64,000 nt of DNA from Candidatus Woesearchaeota archaeon (GTDB lineage Archaea > Nanobdellota > Nanobdellia > Woesearchaeales > UBA11576): NCBI GenBank assembly GCA_018668595.1, contig JABJCP010000033.1:1-64000 (forward strand), written 5' to 3'. The number at the start of each line of letters is the position of its first letter. Within the stretch, counting starts at the first letter, position 1. Shown here piece by piece: positions 34,681 to 43,519 of this stretch. A program made the position numbers and the translations under genes. The notes under the pieces are model-generated. The model saw only the letters and a list, made by a program, of their open reading frames with translations. It was not told the origin of the DNA and ran no database searches.

Positions 34681-36642
34681 ATGCCTGATAAACCAACTAA
34701 TAAGCATGTTGAAGAATCAATTAATCCGCATAATTCAGAAACAGAAATTCATTCTAGCGAAAATGTTAATGAGTTCAAAAGAGATTTTTGGTTTCCATTT
34801 GATACTGTCAGAGACATTCAAGTAGATCTTCTAAAAAAAATACATCAAACAATAAAAACAAAATCTCATCTTATAGCACATGCCCCCACAGGTCTTGGTA
34901 AAAGTGCTGCAGCTTTGGCTCCTGCTCTCAAGTATGCATTTGATCACGGGAAAAAAGTTTTTTTTTTAACTTCCAGACATACTCAGCACAATATTGCAAT
35001 AGATACTTTAAAAAAAATCAAAGAAGAGTTTAATCTTAATTTTCAAGTTGTTGATATGATTGGAAAAAAACACATGTGTTCTGTTGAAGGTATTGAAAAT
35101 TTATACTCTAATGAATTCTCTGATTTTTGTAAAAAACAAAAAGAAGAACAAAAATGCGAATTTTACACAAATACTAAAAAAAATAACAAACTAACTACTG
35201 AAGCTCAAATTGTTTTGAAAAAACTTAAAGATGCTTCGCCAGCACACATAGAGGAATTCAAAGAACAATGTAAAAATTCAGATCTTTGTGCTTATGAAAT
35301 GGCTTCTTCTCTCGCAAAAGATGCGCAAGTTATTGTTGCTGATTATTATTACATATTTAATCCTCTGATTCGAGATCTGTTCTTTGCAAAATCTCAAATT
35401 ACTTTAAACGATTGCATAGTTATTGTCGATGAAGGTCATAATCTTCCTGATAGGATTAGAAATTTAATGACCTCTCAAATTTCAAGCAACACATTAAAAA
35501 GAGCAATTAAAGAAGCTAAGAAATTTAGTTATGCAGATACATTAAAAAAATTAGTTAAGCTTCAAGATGTTTTGCTCAAGCTTTCTGGAACTATTGAAAA
35601 AAAAGAAAAATTGGTTTCTAAACAAGAATTTATGGAACCTCTTGGAACTAAGGATGATTATGAATCAGTTATTGAAGATTTTGATTTTGTTGGAGGAATT
35701 GTCAGGGATAAAGATAAAAGAAGTTCTATTGGAGCAATTGGTTCATTTCTTGACTCATGGCGAGGAAATGATGAAGGTTATGTTAGAATAGTTTCTCATA
35801 AATATTACAAAGGAGAATCTAATCTTATGATTTCATATCGTTGTCTTGATCCTAGTCTTGTTTCTTCAGAAATTATTGATGGTTGTCATTCAGTAATTTT
35901 AATGTCCGGGACACTTACTCCCACGTCAATGTTTAGAGATATTTTAGGTTTTCCAAAAAATACAGAAGAAGAAACTTATCCATCTCCTTTTCCAGAAGAT
36001 AATAAACTTAGCATGATTGTAACTCAAACGACTACAAAATTTAGTATGCGAAGTGATCAACAATATAAAAGAATGGGTGCTATTTGTGCAAACATTACAA
36101 ATCATGTTCCTGGTAATTGTGCAGTTTTTTTTCCAAGTTATTTTTTACGAGATCAAGTGTATAAAACATTTATGCAAGTCTCTAAAAAAACAGCATTTAT
36201 GGAACAACCTAATATGACCAAAGAAGAAAAAGGAGATTTTCTTGAGAGATTTAAAAGTTACAAAAATAGCGGTGCTGTTCTTTTAGGGGTTATGAGTGGA
36301 AGTTATAGTGAAGGTATTGATCTTCCAGGTGATCTTCTCAAGTGTGTTGTCGTCGTCGGTCTTCCATTAGGTCAACCAGATATTGAAACAAAAAAATTAA
36401 TTGATTATTATGATGTGAAATTCGGTAAAGGGTGGGATTATGGTTATGTTGCTCCTGCGTTTTCTAAATGTCTTCAAAGTGCTGGACGATGTATCCGATC
36501 TGAAACAGATAGAGGACTCGTTGTGTTCTTAGATGAACGTTATACTTGGTCTACTTACAAAAAACATTTTCCCAGGGATTGGAATATTAAAGTTGCAATG
36601 GATTATCCTGCAATTATTGATGAATTCTTTTCTGAGTATTAA
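34681..36642 (+). CDS. XPD/Rad3-like superfamily 2 DNA helicase
   Basis: A 5'-3' DNA helicase of the XPD/DinG group. Walker A APTGLGKS at residues 68-75. The iron-sulfur domain has cysteines around CSVEGIENLYSNEFSDFCKKQKEEQKC and a later NSDLCAYE. Walker B/DEAH box is VDEGHNLPDR at about residue 250. Later motifs are SGTLTP, PSYFLRDQVY, EGIDLPGD and QSAGRCIRSE (motif VI). The 653 aa length is normal for archaeal XPD. Likely acts in repair, though archaeal XPD roles are still debated. Confidence 0.93.
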   Translation: MPDKPTNKHVEESINPHNSETEIHSSENVNEFKRDFWFPFDTVRDIQVDLLKKIHQTIKTKSHLIAHAPTGLGKSAAALAPALKYAFDHGKKVFFLTSRHTQHNIAIDTLKKIKEEFNLNFQVVDMIGKKHMCSVEGIENLYSNEFSDFCKKQKEEQKCEFYTNTKKNNKLTTEAQIVLKKLKDASPAHIEEFKEQCKNSDLCAYEMASSLAKDAQVIVADYYYIFNPLIRDLFFAKSQITLNDCIVIVDEGHNLPDRIRNLMTSQISSNTLKRAIKEAKKFSYADTLKKLVKLQDVLLKLSGTIEKKEKLVSKQEFMEPLGTKDDYESVIEDFDFVGGIVRDKDKRSSIGAIGSFLDSWRGNDEGYVRIVSHKYYKGESNLMISYRCLDPSLVSSEIIDGCHSVILMSGTLTPTSMFRDILGFPKNTEEETYPSPFPEDNKLSMIVTQTTTKFSMRSDQQYKRMGAICANITNHVPGNCAVFFPSYFLRDQVYKTFMQVSKKTAFMEQPNMTKEEKGDFLERFKSYKNSGAVLLGVMSGSYSEGIDLPGDLLKCVVVVGLPLGQPDIETKKLIDYYDVKFGKGWDYGYVAPAFSKCLQSAGRCIRSETDRGLVVFLDERYTWSTYKKHFPRDWNIKVAMDYPAIIDEFFSEY

Positions 36643-36787
36643 ATAGCTCCAAATCAGTTAAAACCTACAAATTCTAACCGCTCAATCAAAAAACTCATTT
36701 TGTAACCAATATACACATTTCCCAACTAGTTACCTGAATAACAACATTTATATATCAGTTGTGTTTTATAAGACAAGAGGTGTCGAA

Positions 36788-37192
36788 ATGGTGTTATTGT
36801 TTGATCAATTCCACCTACCAGAAGACGTATTTGAAATAGTTTTTGCTACAGAACAACAGAAAATAGTTGCGAGAATGCTATTCGAGGAATTCAAAGAGAA
36901 TGGGTGGGTGATGGGAAAAACTGAAATGTCGCTTTTTGCTAATCGTATCCACGACGGTACTTCCGTTGAAATTGAAGAACCCATAGGCCCTGTAAGTAGA
37001 AAAAAGAAAATCAGAATATCATATAATAAAAGACAATTTTATGATCGAATCCTTACCCCTATGAAAGCAATGGGCATGGTTGATTACGATCTATACAAAA
37101 AAAAATATTTGATATCAGAAAAATTTGTTGACGCATTAAAAAAAATTAGCCTTATGTGGCGAAAAGAACTCGAACAAGCAAAATTAGGATGA
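36788..37192 (+). CDS. Hypothetical protein with a possible winged-helix fold
   Basis: 134 aa from ATG 36788, which has GAGGTG 6 nt upstream; the track's GTG 36761 is in the leader. The sequence QQKIVARMLFEEFKENGWVMGKTEMSLFANRIHDG...YDRILTPMKAMGMVDYDLYKKKYLISEKF alternates helices with a strand-turn-strand end like a winged helix that might bind nucleic acid. Family not recognised. Confidence 0.65.
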   Translation: MVLLFDQFHLPEDVFEIVFATEQQKIVARMLFEEFKENGWVMGKTEMSLFANRIHDGTSVEIEEPIGPVSRKKKIRISYNKRQFYDRILTPMKAMGMVDYDLYKKKYLISEKFVDALKKISLMWRKELEQAKLG

Positions 37193-37309
37193 TAAATCAG
37201 AAATAATCAAACACAACCCCCTTACTCAATTCGTAAACACAGCATAAATCAATACAATATAATAATAAATTAAAAAAAAGAGGAAAAATCCAAAAATTAA
37301 GAGGTGACA

Positions 37310-37392
37310 CTAAAAAAAAGGGAACTTCTCATAAACCCTAAATTCTTAAACCCACCCCCAACAACCCTGAGAAGTTCCTTTTTTTCTTTTTT
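37310..37392 (+). ncRNA. Putative small RNA: long hairpin with a C-rich loop and terminator
   Basis: GGAACTTCTCA (37321-37331) pairs perfectly with TGAGAAGTTCC (37368-37378), and the A-run before it pairs with the T-run after it. The 36-nt loop contains ACCCACCCCCAACAACCC, sharing CCACCCCCAACAAC (37352-37365) with the minus-strand element at 18743-18756. The RNA would end at TTTTTTTCTTTTTT. TATA-like AATATAATAATAAATTAAAA is at about 37257-37275. The ORF track reads a 91-aa frame through it, which I reject. Confidence 0.55.
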
Positions 37393-37494
37393 CATTACAT
37401 ATTTTCTTTATTTAATCAATTCAATCCCTTACTTAATTTTCTATTGTTCATACGCGATAAATTTTTATACTAGAAACATCTATATTCTATTATT

Positions 37495-37950
37495 ATGGCT
37501 CCAGCAAATACAAGAAAAAAAGCGACACGAAAAAAGAAGTTTTCTGGCAAAGCAAAAGCACACGAAGATCTTGATTTAGAAATTCGACGTGTTGAGCGAA
37601 GAATCAAAGAAGGTAATTCACTCATTGATTTTAGTAATGGTTATGCCCATTTTATCATATACCTTTTGGCAAATAATAAACCAATGGAAATTGAAAAAAG
37701 AATCAGATTAGACAAACCCGAAAAAATGTTGCGCAAATTTTTATCAAAAATTGAAGTTTATGCAGAAACTAGACATAAAGAACGAAAATATTTCATTTCT
37801 CAAAAACCTGCGCCAGACAAAATCACAACAACAATCACAAATAAAGATACTGTTGCTGATGGAATGATAACAATATTTGAAGAAATTAATCAATTTTTGA
37901 AAACTAAAAAAGCATCACAAGTAAAAACAACGGTTTTAGTGTTTAAATGA
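37495..37950 (+). CDS. Hypothetical protein with a basic N-terminal tail
   Basis: 151 aa. The first 22 residues are highly basic (APANTRKKATRKKKFSGKAKAHE), suggesting nucleic-acid contact. A helical/beta body follows (ARRIKEGNSLIDFSNGYAHFIIYLLANNKPMEIEKRI-like). No family recognised. Leaderless: TTTTTATACTAG about 30 nt before the ATG. Confidence 0.65.
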   Translation: MAPANTRKKATRKKKFSGKAKAHEDLDLEIRRVERRIKEGNSLIDFSNGYAHFIIYLLANNKPMEIEKRIRLDKPEKMLRKFLSKIEVYAETRHKERKYFISQKPAPDKITTTITNKDTVADGMITIFEEINQFLKTKKASQVKTTVLVFK

Positions 37951-38046
37951 AAAAAAAACATAAAGAAAACACAAAAAAATATGAACAATCACAAAAAACC
38001 ATAACACAAATTTTTATTCTATTTTATTTATTTTTTAAAATTTAAA

Positions 38047-38670
38047 ATGACTAAAAACTACAATCTAAAAACCAGAACAGATAAAGTTCAAGAACTTCTA
38101 ACCTATATTGAACAAAATCAAAATGATATTTGGAATATAAGCCCTGATGCAGGGATGTTTCTATCAATAATAGTTAAACTAAAAAAACCAAAAAATATTT
38201 TAGAAATCGGAACTGCTCAGGGTTACTCAACGATTTGGTTAGCAAATTCATTAAAAGAAACAAATCCCTTAGGAAAATTAACAACTATTGAAACAAGTCC
38301 TAGATCAATAAAACTTGCAAAAGAGAATTTTAAAAAATCAAATCTAAACAATATCAATCTACTCGAAGGTAATGCTATTGAAATAATTGACAAATTAAAC
38401 CAAAAAGAAGACGTTAATAATTTTAATAAAATACCCCTACAATTTGATTTAGTTTTTATCGACGCTAGAAAAGATGAATATTTACAATATTTAAAAAAAT
38501 TAGAATCAAATAATCTTCTCTCAAAAAACCACATAATTATTGCAGATGATGTAATATCGCACAAAGAACGATTGCAAAATTATTTAGACTATGTTCAAAA
38601 CAATTCTAATTACAAATCAACAACAATAAACATAGATACTGGAATGGAAATTAGCATAAAACAAAATTAA
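38047..38670 (+). CDS. SAM-dependent O-methyltransferase (caffeoyl-CoA OMT/YrrM-like)
   Basis: Class I methyltransferase of the Methyltransf_3 family: SPDAGMFLSIIVKLKKPKNILEIGTAQGYSTIWLANSL (SAM motif EIGTAQGYST), TIETSPRSIKLAKENF, FDLVFIDARKDEYLQYL (metal/active-site aspartate) and IIIADDVISHKERL. At 207 aa it matches the bacterial YrrM/TrmR group, some of which methylate wobble uridine-5-oxyacetate in tRNA; the substrate here is unknown. Confidence 0.88.
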   Translation: MTKNYNLKTRTDKVQELLTYIEQNQNDIWNISPDAGMFLSIIVKLKKPKNILEIGTAQGYSTIWLANSLKETNPLGKLTTIETSPRSIKLAKENFKKSNLNNINLLEGNAIEIIDKLNQKEDVNNFNKIPLQFDLVFIDARKDEYLQYLKKLESNNLLSKNHIIIADDVISHKERLQNYLDYVQNNSNYKSTTINIDTGMEISIKQN

Positions 38671-38788
38671 CTACATTAAATACACCCAACAACTAAAATT
38701 GAATATATCAAAAATGTATTCAAAAAATAAAAAGATTAATATAAACAATAAATAACATAACCAATAATTGAACAAATAGTCCAAAAAA

Positions 38789-39247
38789 ATGAAAAAACAA
38801 CAACTAAGTAACCGAGATGTTAAAAATATAATAAAAGTTCTCAAAGAAGATTTTAATATAGAAGGACTTATATCAAAAAAAGACAAATCTGAATTAATAG
38901 ACGATAAAACTATAATGATAAATGATAAACCTTATTTTTTCTATTACAATAAACGATTAATTCCCACACTAAGATTGCTTTTAACAAATAATTTTCTTCC
39001 AAAAGTTGTTATTGACATGCCTGCTATAAAATTTATTACAGGTGGAGCAGATGTTATGCGCCCAGGTATTAAAGAAGTTGATGAGTTTCAAAAGGAAAAA
39101 ATAGTATCAATCGTCGACGAAAATCACAAAAAACCCTTGGCAATAGGTATTGCTTCATTTTCATCTGAAGAAATTAAATTTATGAAATCAGGAAATGTTA
39201 TTCAAAACATTCACCAAGTAGGTGATGAAATTTGGAATTCTATATAA
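38789..39247 (+). CDS. PUA-domain RNA-binding protein (MCT-1/Tma20-like)
   Basis: 152 aa with an N-terminal alpha/beta domain (LSNRDVKNIIKVLKEDFNIE) and a C-terminal PUA domain: LPKVVIDMPAIKFITGGADVMRPGIKEVDEF, KPLAIGIASFSSEEIKFMKSG. The GGADVMRPGI turn is the PUA hallmark. This is the usual domain order of archaeal homologues of MCTS1/Tma20, which bind the ribosome in eukaryotes. Confidence 0.85.
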   Translation: MKKQQLSNRDVKNIIKVLKEDFNIEGLISKKDKSELIDDKTIMINDKPYFFYYNKRLIPTLRLLLTNNFLPKVVIDMPAIKFITGGADVMRPGIKEVDEFQKEKIVSIVDENHKKPLAIGIASFSSEEIKFMKSGNVIQNIHQVGDEIWNSI

Positions 39248-39453
39248 AATAAAATAACTACAATTTTATATAGTTAATAATCCTAACCAACCACAATAAT
39301 AATAATTCAAAAATTATTCAACACCCACATCACTCATAATCTCCCCAAGACATTGCACCCTAACAAAAACAATATCTCAAACTATCCGCGCTGCTGCGTT
39401 TTTCTGCTTATTCTATTTTATTTTTTCTCCATTTACAAGTTAGCTTATTTGAA

Positions 39454-39705
39454 TTACAAAATAATTCTATAACTGCGCAACCTTGCCTTAATCACCCCCT
39501 CATGCATTAACTCAGGCACAGGTATGCCCCCTATAGTAACATTAATTGCTACCGCATCTTCTATCGTTTGTATATTCATTTGTTCATACATTTGAATTGC
39601 TTTATTTCCAAAATCAATTGCATTTTGGACATCAAATTTTTCTGCTGCAACAATTGCTTTCACATATAATCTCTCAGCAGAATCTTTAAGTTCTTCTTTT
39701 GTCAT
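39454..39705 (-). CDS. Small TPR-like protein
   Basis: 83 aa. EELKDSAERLYVKAIVAAEKFDVQNAIDFGNKAIQMYEQMN reads as a helix pair of TPR type, and the C-terminal INVTIGGIPVPELMHEGVIKARLRSYRI is different. Strong SD GGGAGGAAAAATAAAATG. Last gene of the four-gene minus-strand operon that starts at 41462 behind the first TTGTTGT palindrome. Confidence 0.65.
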   Translation of the reverse strand: MTKEELKDSAERLYVKAIVAAEKFDVQNAIDFGNKAIQMYEQMNIQTIEDAVAINVTIGGIPVPELMHEGVIKARLRSYRIIL

Positions 39706-39763
39706 TTTATTTTTCCTCCCTAATCTAGTTTTGCTTCATTGCGCCGTGCTCAATTTATAAAAA

Positions 39764-40189
39764 TTATCCAAACCTTGCCATAACCTTAACTAAATCTCCA
39801 CCATCTTTTTGCGAAAAACATTTTTTATATTCCAATCCTTCAAACTCTCCGTCTAAAACTTTAATAAAATATTCATCAGTTTTTCTTTCATAGTTTCTGA
39901 ATACTGGCTCCATACACTCAATTGAAAACTCAAATTCTCCAGTCATTTCAGATCCAGACTCTTCTATTTCATAATGAACATATCTAATTTTTGCGCCCTC
40001 TAATGCTTTTGAATGAACTCTAAAAGGAACTACTATTTCGTCTAAACCTTCATTGGTTTTTACATGAAAAATCGATTTTTCTAAACCCTCTTCTTCGAAT
40101 TTAACAACTGTTGCTTCTCCAATAAACGAAGTATAATTTGTTTTTCTAATCCCATTCAAATAAGATTCGTGTTTTTTTTCTCGTTTCAT
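39764..40189 (-). CDS. Hypothetical beta-rich protein (141 aa)
   Basis: Not recognised. Mostly predicted strand (TSFIGEATVVKFEEEGLEKSIFHVKTNEGLDEIVVPFRV), acidic overall, no TM helix. SD GTGAGGTAAACTAATG. Third gene of the palindrome-controlled operon. Confidence 0.65.
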   Translation of the reverse strand: MKREKKHESYLNGIRKTNYTSFIGEATVVKFEEEGLEKSIFHVKTNEGLDEIVVPFRVHSKALEGAKIRYVHYEIEESGSEMTGEFEFSIECMEPVFRNYERKTDEYFIKVLDGEFEGLEYKKCFSQKDGGDLVKVMARFG

Positions 40190-40251
40190 TAGTTTACCTC
40201 ACAATCATTTTAGTTCAACCACCAAATAGTTGCTCATCCATCTAGTTTAGT

Positions 40252-40728
40252 TTATTTGACACGTCTAATATTCATAACTGTTTTTCTAACAAATCTTTGC
40301 AGTGGTTCGTATATGTTATCACAACCCATTTTACTAAGAACAATTATCAATCTGGCAAGTTCTTCTTTCTTATTTTCATCTCTTAATTTGAAAACTTGTT
40401 CTCCAAATTTTTCCATTATTTTTTTCTCATCACCATAAATTGCCGCAGCAAATTCGTATTGACCTAATTCCCTGAACTTATCGCCACAATTATTTAAAAT
40501 ATTTACTGGTGCGAATGATAATAATCCCTTATTTTTAAAAACAAGTTCAAAAGCATCCACATATTTTCCAGTAGTCAAAAGCTCACTAAAATTAGTCTGA
40601 ATCATCTGCAATTTATCTTGACGCTGCATTAATACAAGCTCTCCTAAATCCTCAGATAATTCTAATCCTTCTTGCCTCGCAATATCTTCTAATTTGTATT
40701 TAGGTAATTCAACAGGTAAAACATACAT
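40252..40728 (-). CDS. Hypothetical helical protein (158 aa)
   Basis: Not recognised. An almost all-helical sequence (LVLMQRQDKLQMIQTNFSELLTTGKYVDAFELVFKN, EFAAAIYGDEKKIMEKFGEQVFKLRDENKKEELARLIIVL) in the style of TPR/helical-repeat proteins. SD GGAGGAGATAAAAAATG, 17 nt after the upstream gene. Second gene of the operon. Confidence 0.65.
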   Translation of the reverse strand: MYVLPVELPKYKLEDIARQEGLELSEDLGELVLMQRQDKLQMIQTNFSELLTTGKYVDAFELVFKNKGLLSFAPVNILNNCGDKFRELGQYEFAAAIYGDEKKIMEKFGEQVFKLRDENKKEELARLIIVLSKMGCDNIYEPLQRFVRKTVMNIRRVK

Positions 40729-40745
40729 TTTTTATCTCCTCCATT

Positions 40746-41462
40746 TTACATTTTTTCATAAGCTTCTTGCAAAGCTTCTGCTATTTTACTTGCAATATAT
40801 CTTGGTTCATTTCTTAGCGACTCACAAATTTCTATTTGCATCGCATGATGATCTGTTCCTGCATGATATTGTATTCCTCTTTCTTGTTTCCACGCTGCAA
40901 AATATTTTCCAATCCATGCTCTTTTTCCTTTTTCTGTTTTCAATTCGCCATCTATTTTTCTTCTCATTTTTGCAGTCATTTCTATGTTGGCTCTGACCTT
41001 TCCACCACATCTTTTTCCAGTTTCAAAATCCACTGCTTCAGGATGATATTTTGCTCCTTGGTATTTTTTCTTTTTCTTATTCCATTTTGCACCAATTCCT
41101 ATATCTATTCCGTGATCTCCCCTGTTTTTCATTCCGTGTATGTGCACTATTACTGCGTGTTCGCATCCATCATGTTCTTTTGCAGAATATTGTTTTGCAT
41201 CCTCTGCTATTTCATCTATATCTCTGTAAAACCTATTTTTTCTAGAATTTAGTTCTATGTCTTTTATATTGTTCAAGTCACACTCAATTCTCTTGTATCT
41301 AGTATTGACTACAAACCCAGCACTCATTATTTTTGCAATCTCTTCTGCAATTTCTGCAGTCATTAAGTCGTCTTTTGCGCCATGAGTCGCTACAATCACA
41401 AACTTACTTTTACTTTGTTTTTTTGCGCCATACTCTGTTTGTACCCTATTATCTAATGTCAT
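40746..41462 (-). CDS. N-formylglutamate amidohydrolase-like metalloprotein
   Basis: 238 aa. VATHGAKDD, the NTRYKRIECDLNN segment, a central VHIHGMKNRGDHGIDIGIGAKW and a late MQIEICESLRNEP recall the zinc amidohydrolases of the FGase/HutG and related families: histidines in strand ends, the NTRYSR..DLNR block, and the Q(I/L)E(I/L) substrate-side strand. The match is by pattern only, and the substrate may be a different amide or peptide. SD AAGAGGTGAAAAATG. The TATA box GTTTATATTTC of its promoter lies inside palindrome site 1 (41516-41539), so repression by occlusion is plausible. Confidence 0.6.
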   Translation of the reverse strand: MTLDNRVQTEYGAKKQSKSKFVIVATHGAKDDLMTAEIAEEIAKIMSAGFVVNTRYKRIECDLNNIKDIELNSRKNRFYRDIDEIAEDAKQYSAKEHDGCEHAVIVHIHGMKNRGDHGIDIGIGAKWNKKKKKYQGAKYHPEAVDFETGKRCGGKVRANIEMTAKMRRKIDGELKTEKGKRAWIGKYFAAWKQERGIQYHAGTDHHAMQIEICESLRNEPRYIASKIAEALQEAYEKM

Positions 41463-41515
41463 TTTTCACCTCTTACTAACTATCGAATAATGACTACTAA
41501 GAAGTACTTAATTAT

Positions 41516-41539
41516 TTGTTGTAGAAATATAAACAACAA
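41516..41539. promoter_or_regulatory. 24-bp palindromic operator, site 1
   Basis: TTGTTGT-AGAAATATAA-ACAACAA. The 7-bp arms are identical to sites 2 and 4, and the AGAA after the left arm is shared by all four sites. On the minus strand the centre contains the TATA box of the 41462 operon. Confidence 0.75.
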
Positions 41540-41608
41540 TACACAATAATAGAAATAATAAGATAATGTAAAATAAAACAAAATAAAACTATTACAATTT
41601 ACAATTAA

Positions 41609-41770
41609 TCAATCATACAATTCTTGTTTTACCAAATCATACAATTTCAATTCTTCTAAAAACTCGCTTTTATCCTTAATTAAATATTCTGCATTCAATA
41701 CTCCAAATTCTAAATCTTTTTTCCTCGCCTCAACCAAATCACACAAATATTTTTTCACTGTTTCATTCAT
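41609..41770 (-). CDS. Small acidic helical protein (53 aa)
   Basis: Not in the ORF track. ATG 41770 follows a perfect GGGAGGGATAAA site. The protein (NETVKKYLCDLVEARKKDLEFG, ending LYDLVKQELYD) is all-helical. It lies 58 nt after the AAA-type NTPase gene on the same strand and is probably its operon partner. Confidence 0.65.
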   Translation of the reverse strand: MNETVKKYLCDLVEARKKDLEFGVLNAEYLIKDKSEFLEELKLYDLVKQELYD

Positions 41771-41828
41771 TTTATCCCTCCCAAGTCTAGCTTAAACAAT
41801 TTCGAATTTAAAAAATCAGAAAATTAAT

Positions 41829-42353
41829 TTAACTCAAATGATCTAAAACCCTATTTGCTCTTTCTTCTATTGTTCCAAAACCTATTTTAACAAGATCATA
41901 ACCAAAATCAACATAAATTTGTTTTATTTTATTTCCTATCTTTAAAGCTTCATCTTCATTTTCTCGTCTGACTTCTGTTTTTTTTGTATGCCCTAACTGA
42001 TCAATTAAGAAAACTCCCGCATAATGAATTTTTTCGGATTCAGCTTTAATCTCCTTGTACTGCCAAGTTCCCATTTTTACATATGCAAGACCATCAAGTA
42101 GTCCTCTGTCTATGAATACTCTACTAACTCCTAAAGGAATTTTTCGTTCATAATCAATTTGTATTTTTAGAATTTGTATTTGAAAATCATCTTCAAGCCA
42201 AGGTTCATTTACTCCTTGTGCTTGTTTAAGTTTAATGTATTCTTCTGCTGCTTCAGGAATGACACATTCTCCTCTTTTTTTTAATTCCTCAATTATTGAA
42301 CTTTTTCCAGTTCCAGGTCCGCCTGTTAAAACATATTTTTTTATTTCAAACAC
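41829..42353 (-). CDS. P-loop NTPase of the AAA_28/NadR-kinase-like type
   Basis: 174 aa. Walker A TGGPGTGKSS at residues about 10-19, ECVIPEAAEEYIKLKQAQ after the first helix, and FIDRGLLDGLAY as the Walker B-like motif. This is the layout of AAA_28 proteins and nucleoside/nicotinamide-riboside kinases. The substrate is unknown. The start is GTG at 42353, because an overlapping ATG is out of frame; TATA ATATTTAAAC is about 20 nt upstream. Confidence 0.75.
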   Translation of the reverse strand: MFEIKKYVLTGGPGTGKSSIIEELKKRGECVIPEAAEEYIKLKQAQGVNEPWLEDDFQIQILKIQIDYERKIPLGVSRVFIDRGLLDGLAYVKMGTWQYKEIKAESEKIHYAGVFLIDQLGHTKKTEVRRENEDEALKIGNKIKQIYVDFGYDLVKIGFGTIEERANRVLDHLS

Positions 42354-42394
42354 CCATCAATTTAGTTTAAATATTCTTATAACTCAATTTATTA

Positions 42395-42427
42395 AATTTA
42401 ATCAATTTAATCAATTTAATCAATTTA
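42395..42427. repeat. Short tandem repeat AATTTAATC x3.7
   Basis: Three perfect copies of AATTTAATC followed by AATTTA, just upstream of the NTPase promoter. Confidence 0.8.
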
Positions 42428-42484
42428 TTCTATTAATTTGATGAATTTGATTTATTATTTATTAAAGCAAAGATTATTTATTTT

Positions 42485-42607
42485 TTATTGCACAAGCCCT
42501 ATTAGTTTTAGTGCCACAAATCTTACTTTCTCTTGCGTCCACTCAGGGTGTACTTGTCTTACTCTAATCTGTGCTTCTTTCATTTCTTGAATTATTTTTT
42601 GGTCCAT
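42485..42607 (-). CDS. Microprotein (40 aa) behind palindrome site 2
   Basis: Not in the ORF track. ATG 42607 is leaderless behind TATA GATATAATTT, and palindrome site 2 is just upstream. The sequence DQKIIQEMKEAQIRVRQVHPEWTQEKVRFVALKLIGLVQ would form two helices around an HPEW turn. It is a plausible small regulatory or adaptor protein. The promoter and operator together make it more convincing than an average short frame. Confidence 0.6.
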   Translation of the reverse strand: MDQKIIQEMKEAQIRVRQVHPEWTQEKVRFVALKLIGLVQ

Positions 42608-42643
42608 CTTAATTATTAGATAAGACCTAAATTATATCAATAC

Positions 42644-42667
42644 TTGTTGTAGAACAATCAACAACAA
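42644..42667. promoter_or_regulatory. 24-bp palindromic operator, site 2
   Basis: TTGTTGT-AGAACAATCA-ACAACAA, immediately upstream of the TATA box of the 40-aa gene (minus strand). Confidence 0.75.
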
Positions 42668-42686
42668 ACAAAGGATCATCAAATAA

Positions 42687-43481
42687 TCAATTCAATCTAT
42701 TAATCGCTTCAACTAAAGATGCTACTTTCTCATCATCAATTTCATTTTTCCAAAAACCATCTTTCTTAAAAAATGATCCAACAATAAAAAGATCTGCATC
42801 TTGAAACAAGTGAATATTTTTATCAGTTATTCCAGATCCTACTAACACAGAAACCTTAACCTTTAACTTAACAGAACTAACCTCTTCAGGCGATGCTTCT
42901 TTTCCAGTACTAGTTCCTGTAATTATCAAACCATCTGATAAAAAGAATTCTGCAGTGTGTGCAGTTTCTAAAAGATCTACATCAGAAGTTATTGCATGTG
43001 ATGAATGTTTCTTTTTTATATCTGTGAAAACAAGAACATTTTCTGCACCTATTTGTTTTCTATACCTCAGTAAGTCTCCTGCACAGGATTCAATGTAGCC
43101 TTCATCTGCAACATGCGCGTAAACAAATCCTTCGACGCGAATAAAATCAAGATCTGCTGCTTTTGCTACAGCCAGTGCTTCTTTATTTGCAGCAGCAAGT
43201 ATTTGTATCCCACAATAAAGTCCTAGATTTTTTATTTCTTTACCAATTACTGCCATCAAAGCAGTTACTTCAGGACCAATATTTTTAGTGTAAGGAATAT
43301 CATGCATGTTTTCAATAGCAACAATGTTTATTCCACATTTCAAATATAATTTTGCTTCCTCAATTGCTTTGTCAATAATTTCCTGAGAACTCAATTTATT
43401 ACAAGGTGTTCCTGGTAAAGCCTGGACGTGAATCATTCCAATAATTGATTTATTTCCATTAATATATTCTTTAAATTTCAT
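42687..43481 (-). CDS. BtpA family protein
   Basis: A TIM-barrel protein of the BtpA family (named after a cyanobacterial photosystem I biogenesis factor; archaeal role unknown, phosphate-sugar binding likely). SIIGMIHVQALPGTP starts the barrel, followed by GINIVAIENMHDIPY, DFIRVEGFVYAHVADEGYIESCAG, DGLIITGTSTG and VLVGSGITDKNI. I use ATG 43481 (264 aa) with GGGTGGTTATA upstream; the track's extra 11 residues precede that SD. It ends the minus-strand series that begins at 46123. Confidence 0.9.
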   Translation of the reverse strand: MKFKEYINGNKSIIGMIHVQALPGTPCNKLSSQEIIDKAIEEAKLYLKCGINIVAIENMHDIPYTKNIGPEVTALMAVIGKEIKNLGLYCGIQILAAANKEALAVAKAADLDFIRVEGFVYAHVADEGYIESCAGDLLRYRKQIGAENVLVFTDIKKKHSSHAITSDVDLLETAHTAEFFLSDGLIITGTSTGKEASPEEVSSVKLKVKVSVLVGSGITDKNIHLFQDADLFIVGSFFKKDGFWKNEIDDEKVASLVEAINRLN

Positions 43482-43519
43482 TATAACCACCCTTACACCC
43501 TCCCCTAATTTCAAATCAT

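Noticed and set aside
37304-37579. 91-aa ORF on the plus strand
   Set aside because: It reads through the C-rich hairpin and T-run and into the next gene's promoter and start. No plausible protein.
40694-41252. Plus-strand ORFs opposite the FGase-like gene
   Set aside because: Phe/Ser/Cys-rich antisense shadows of minus-strand genes with good SD sites and coherent protein composition.
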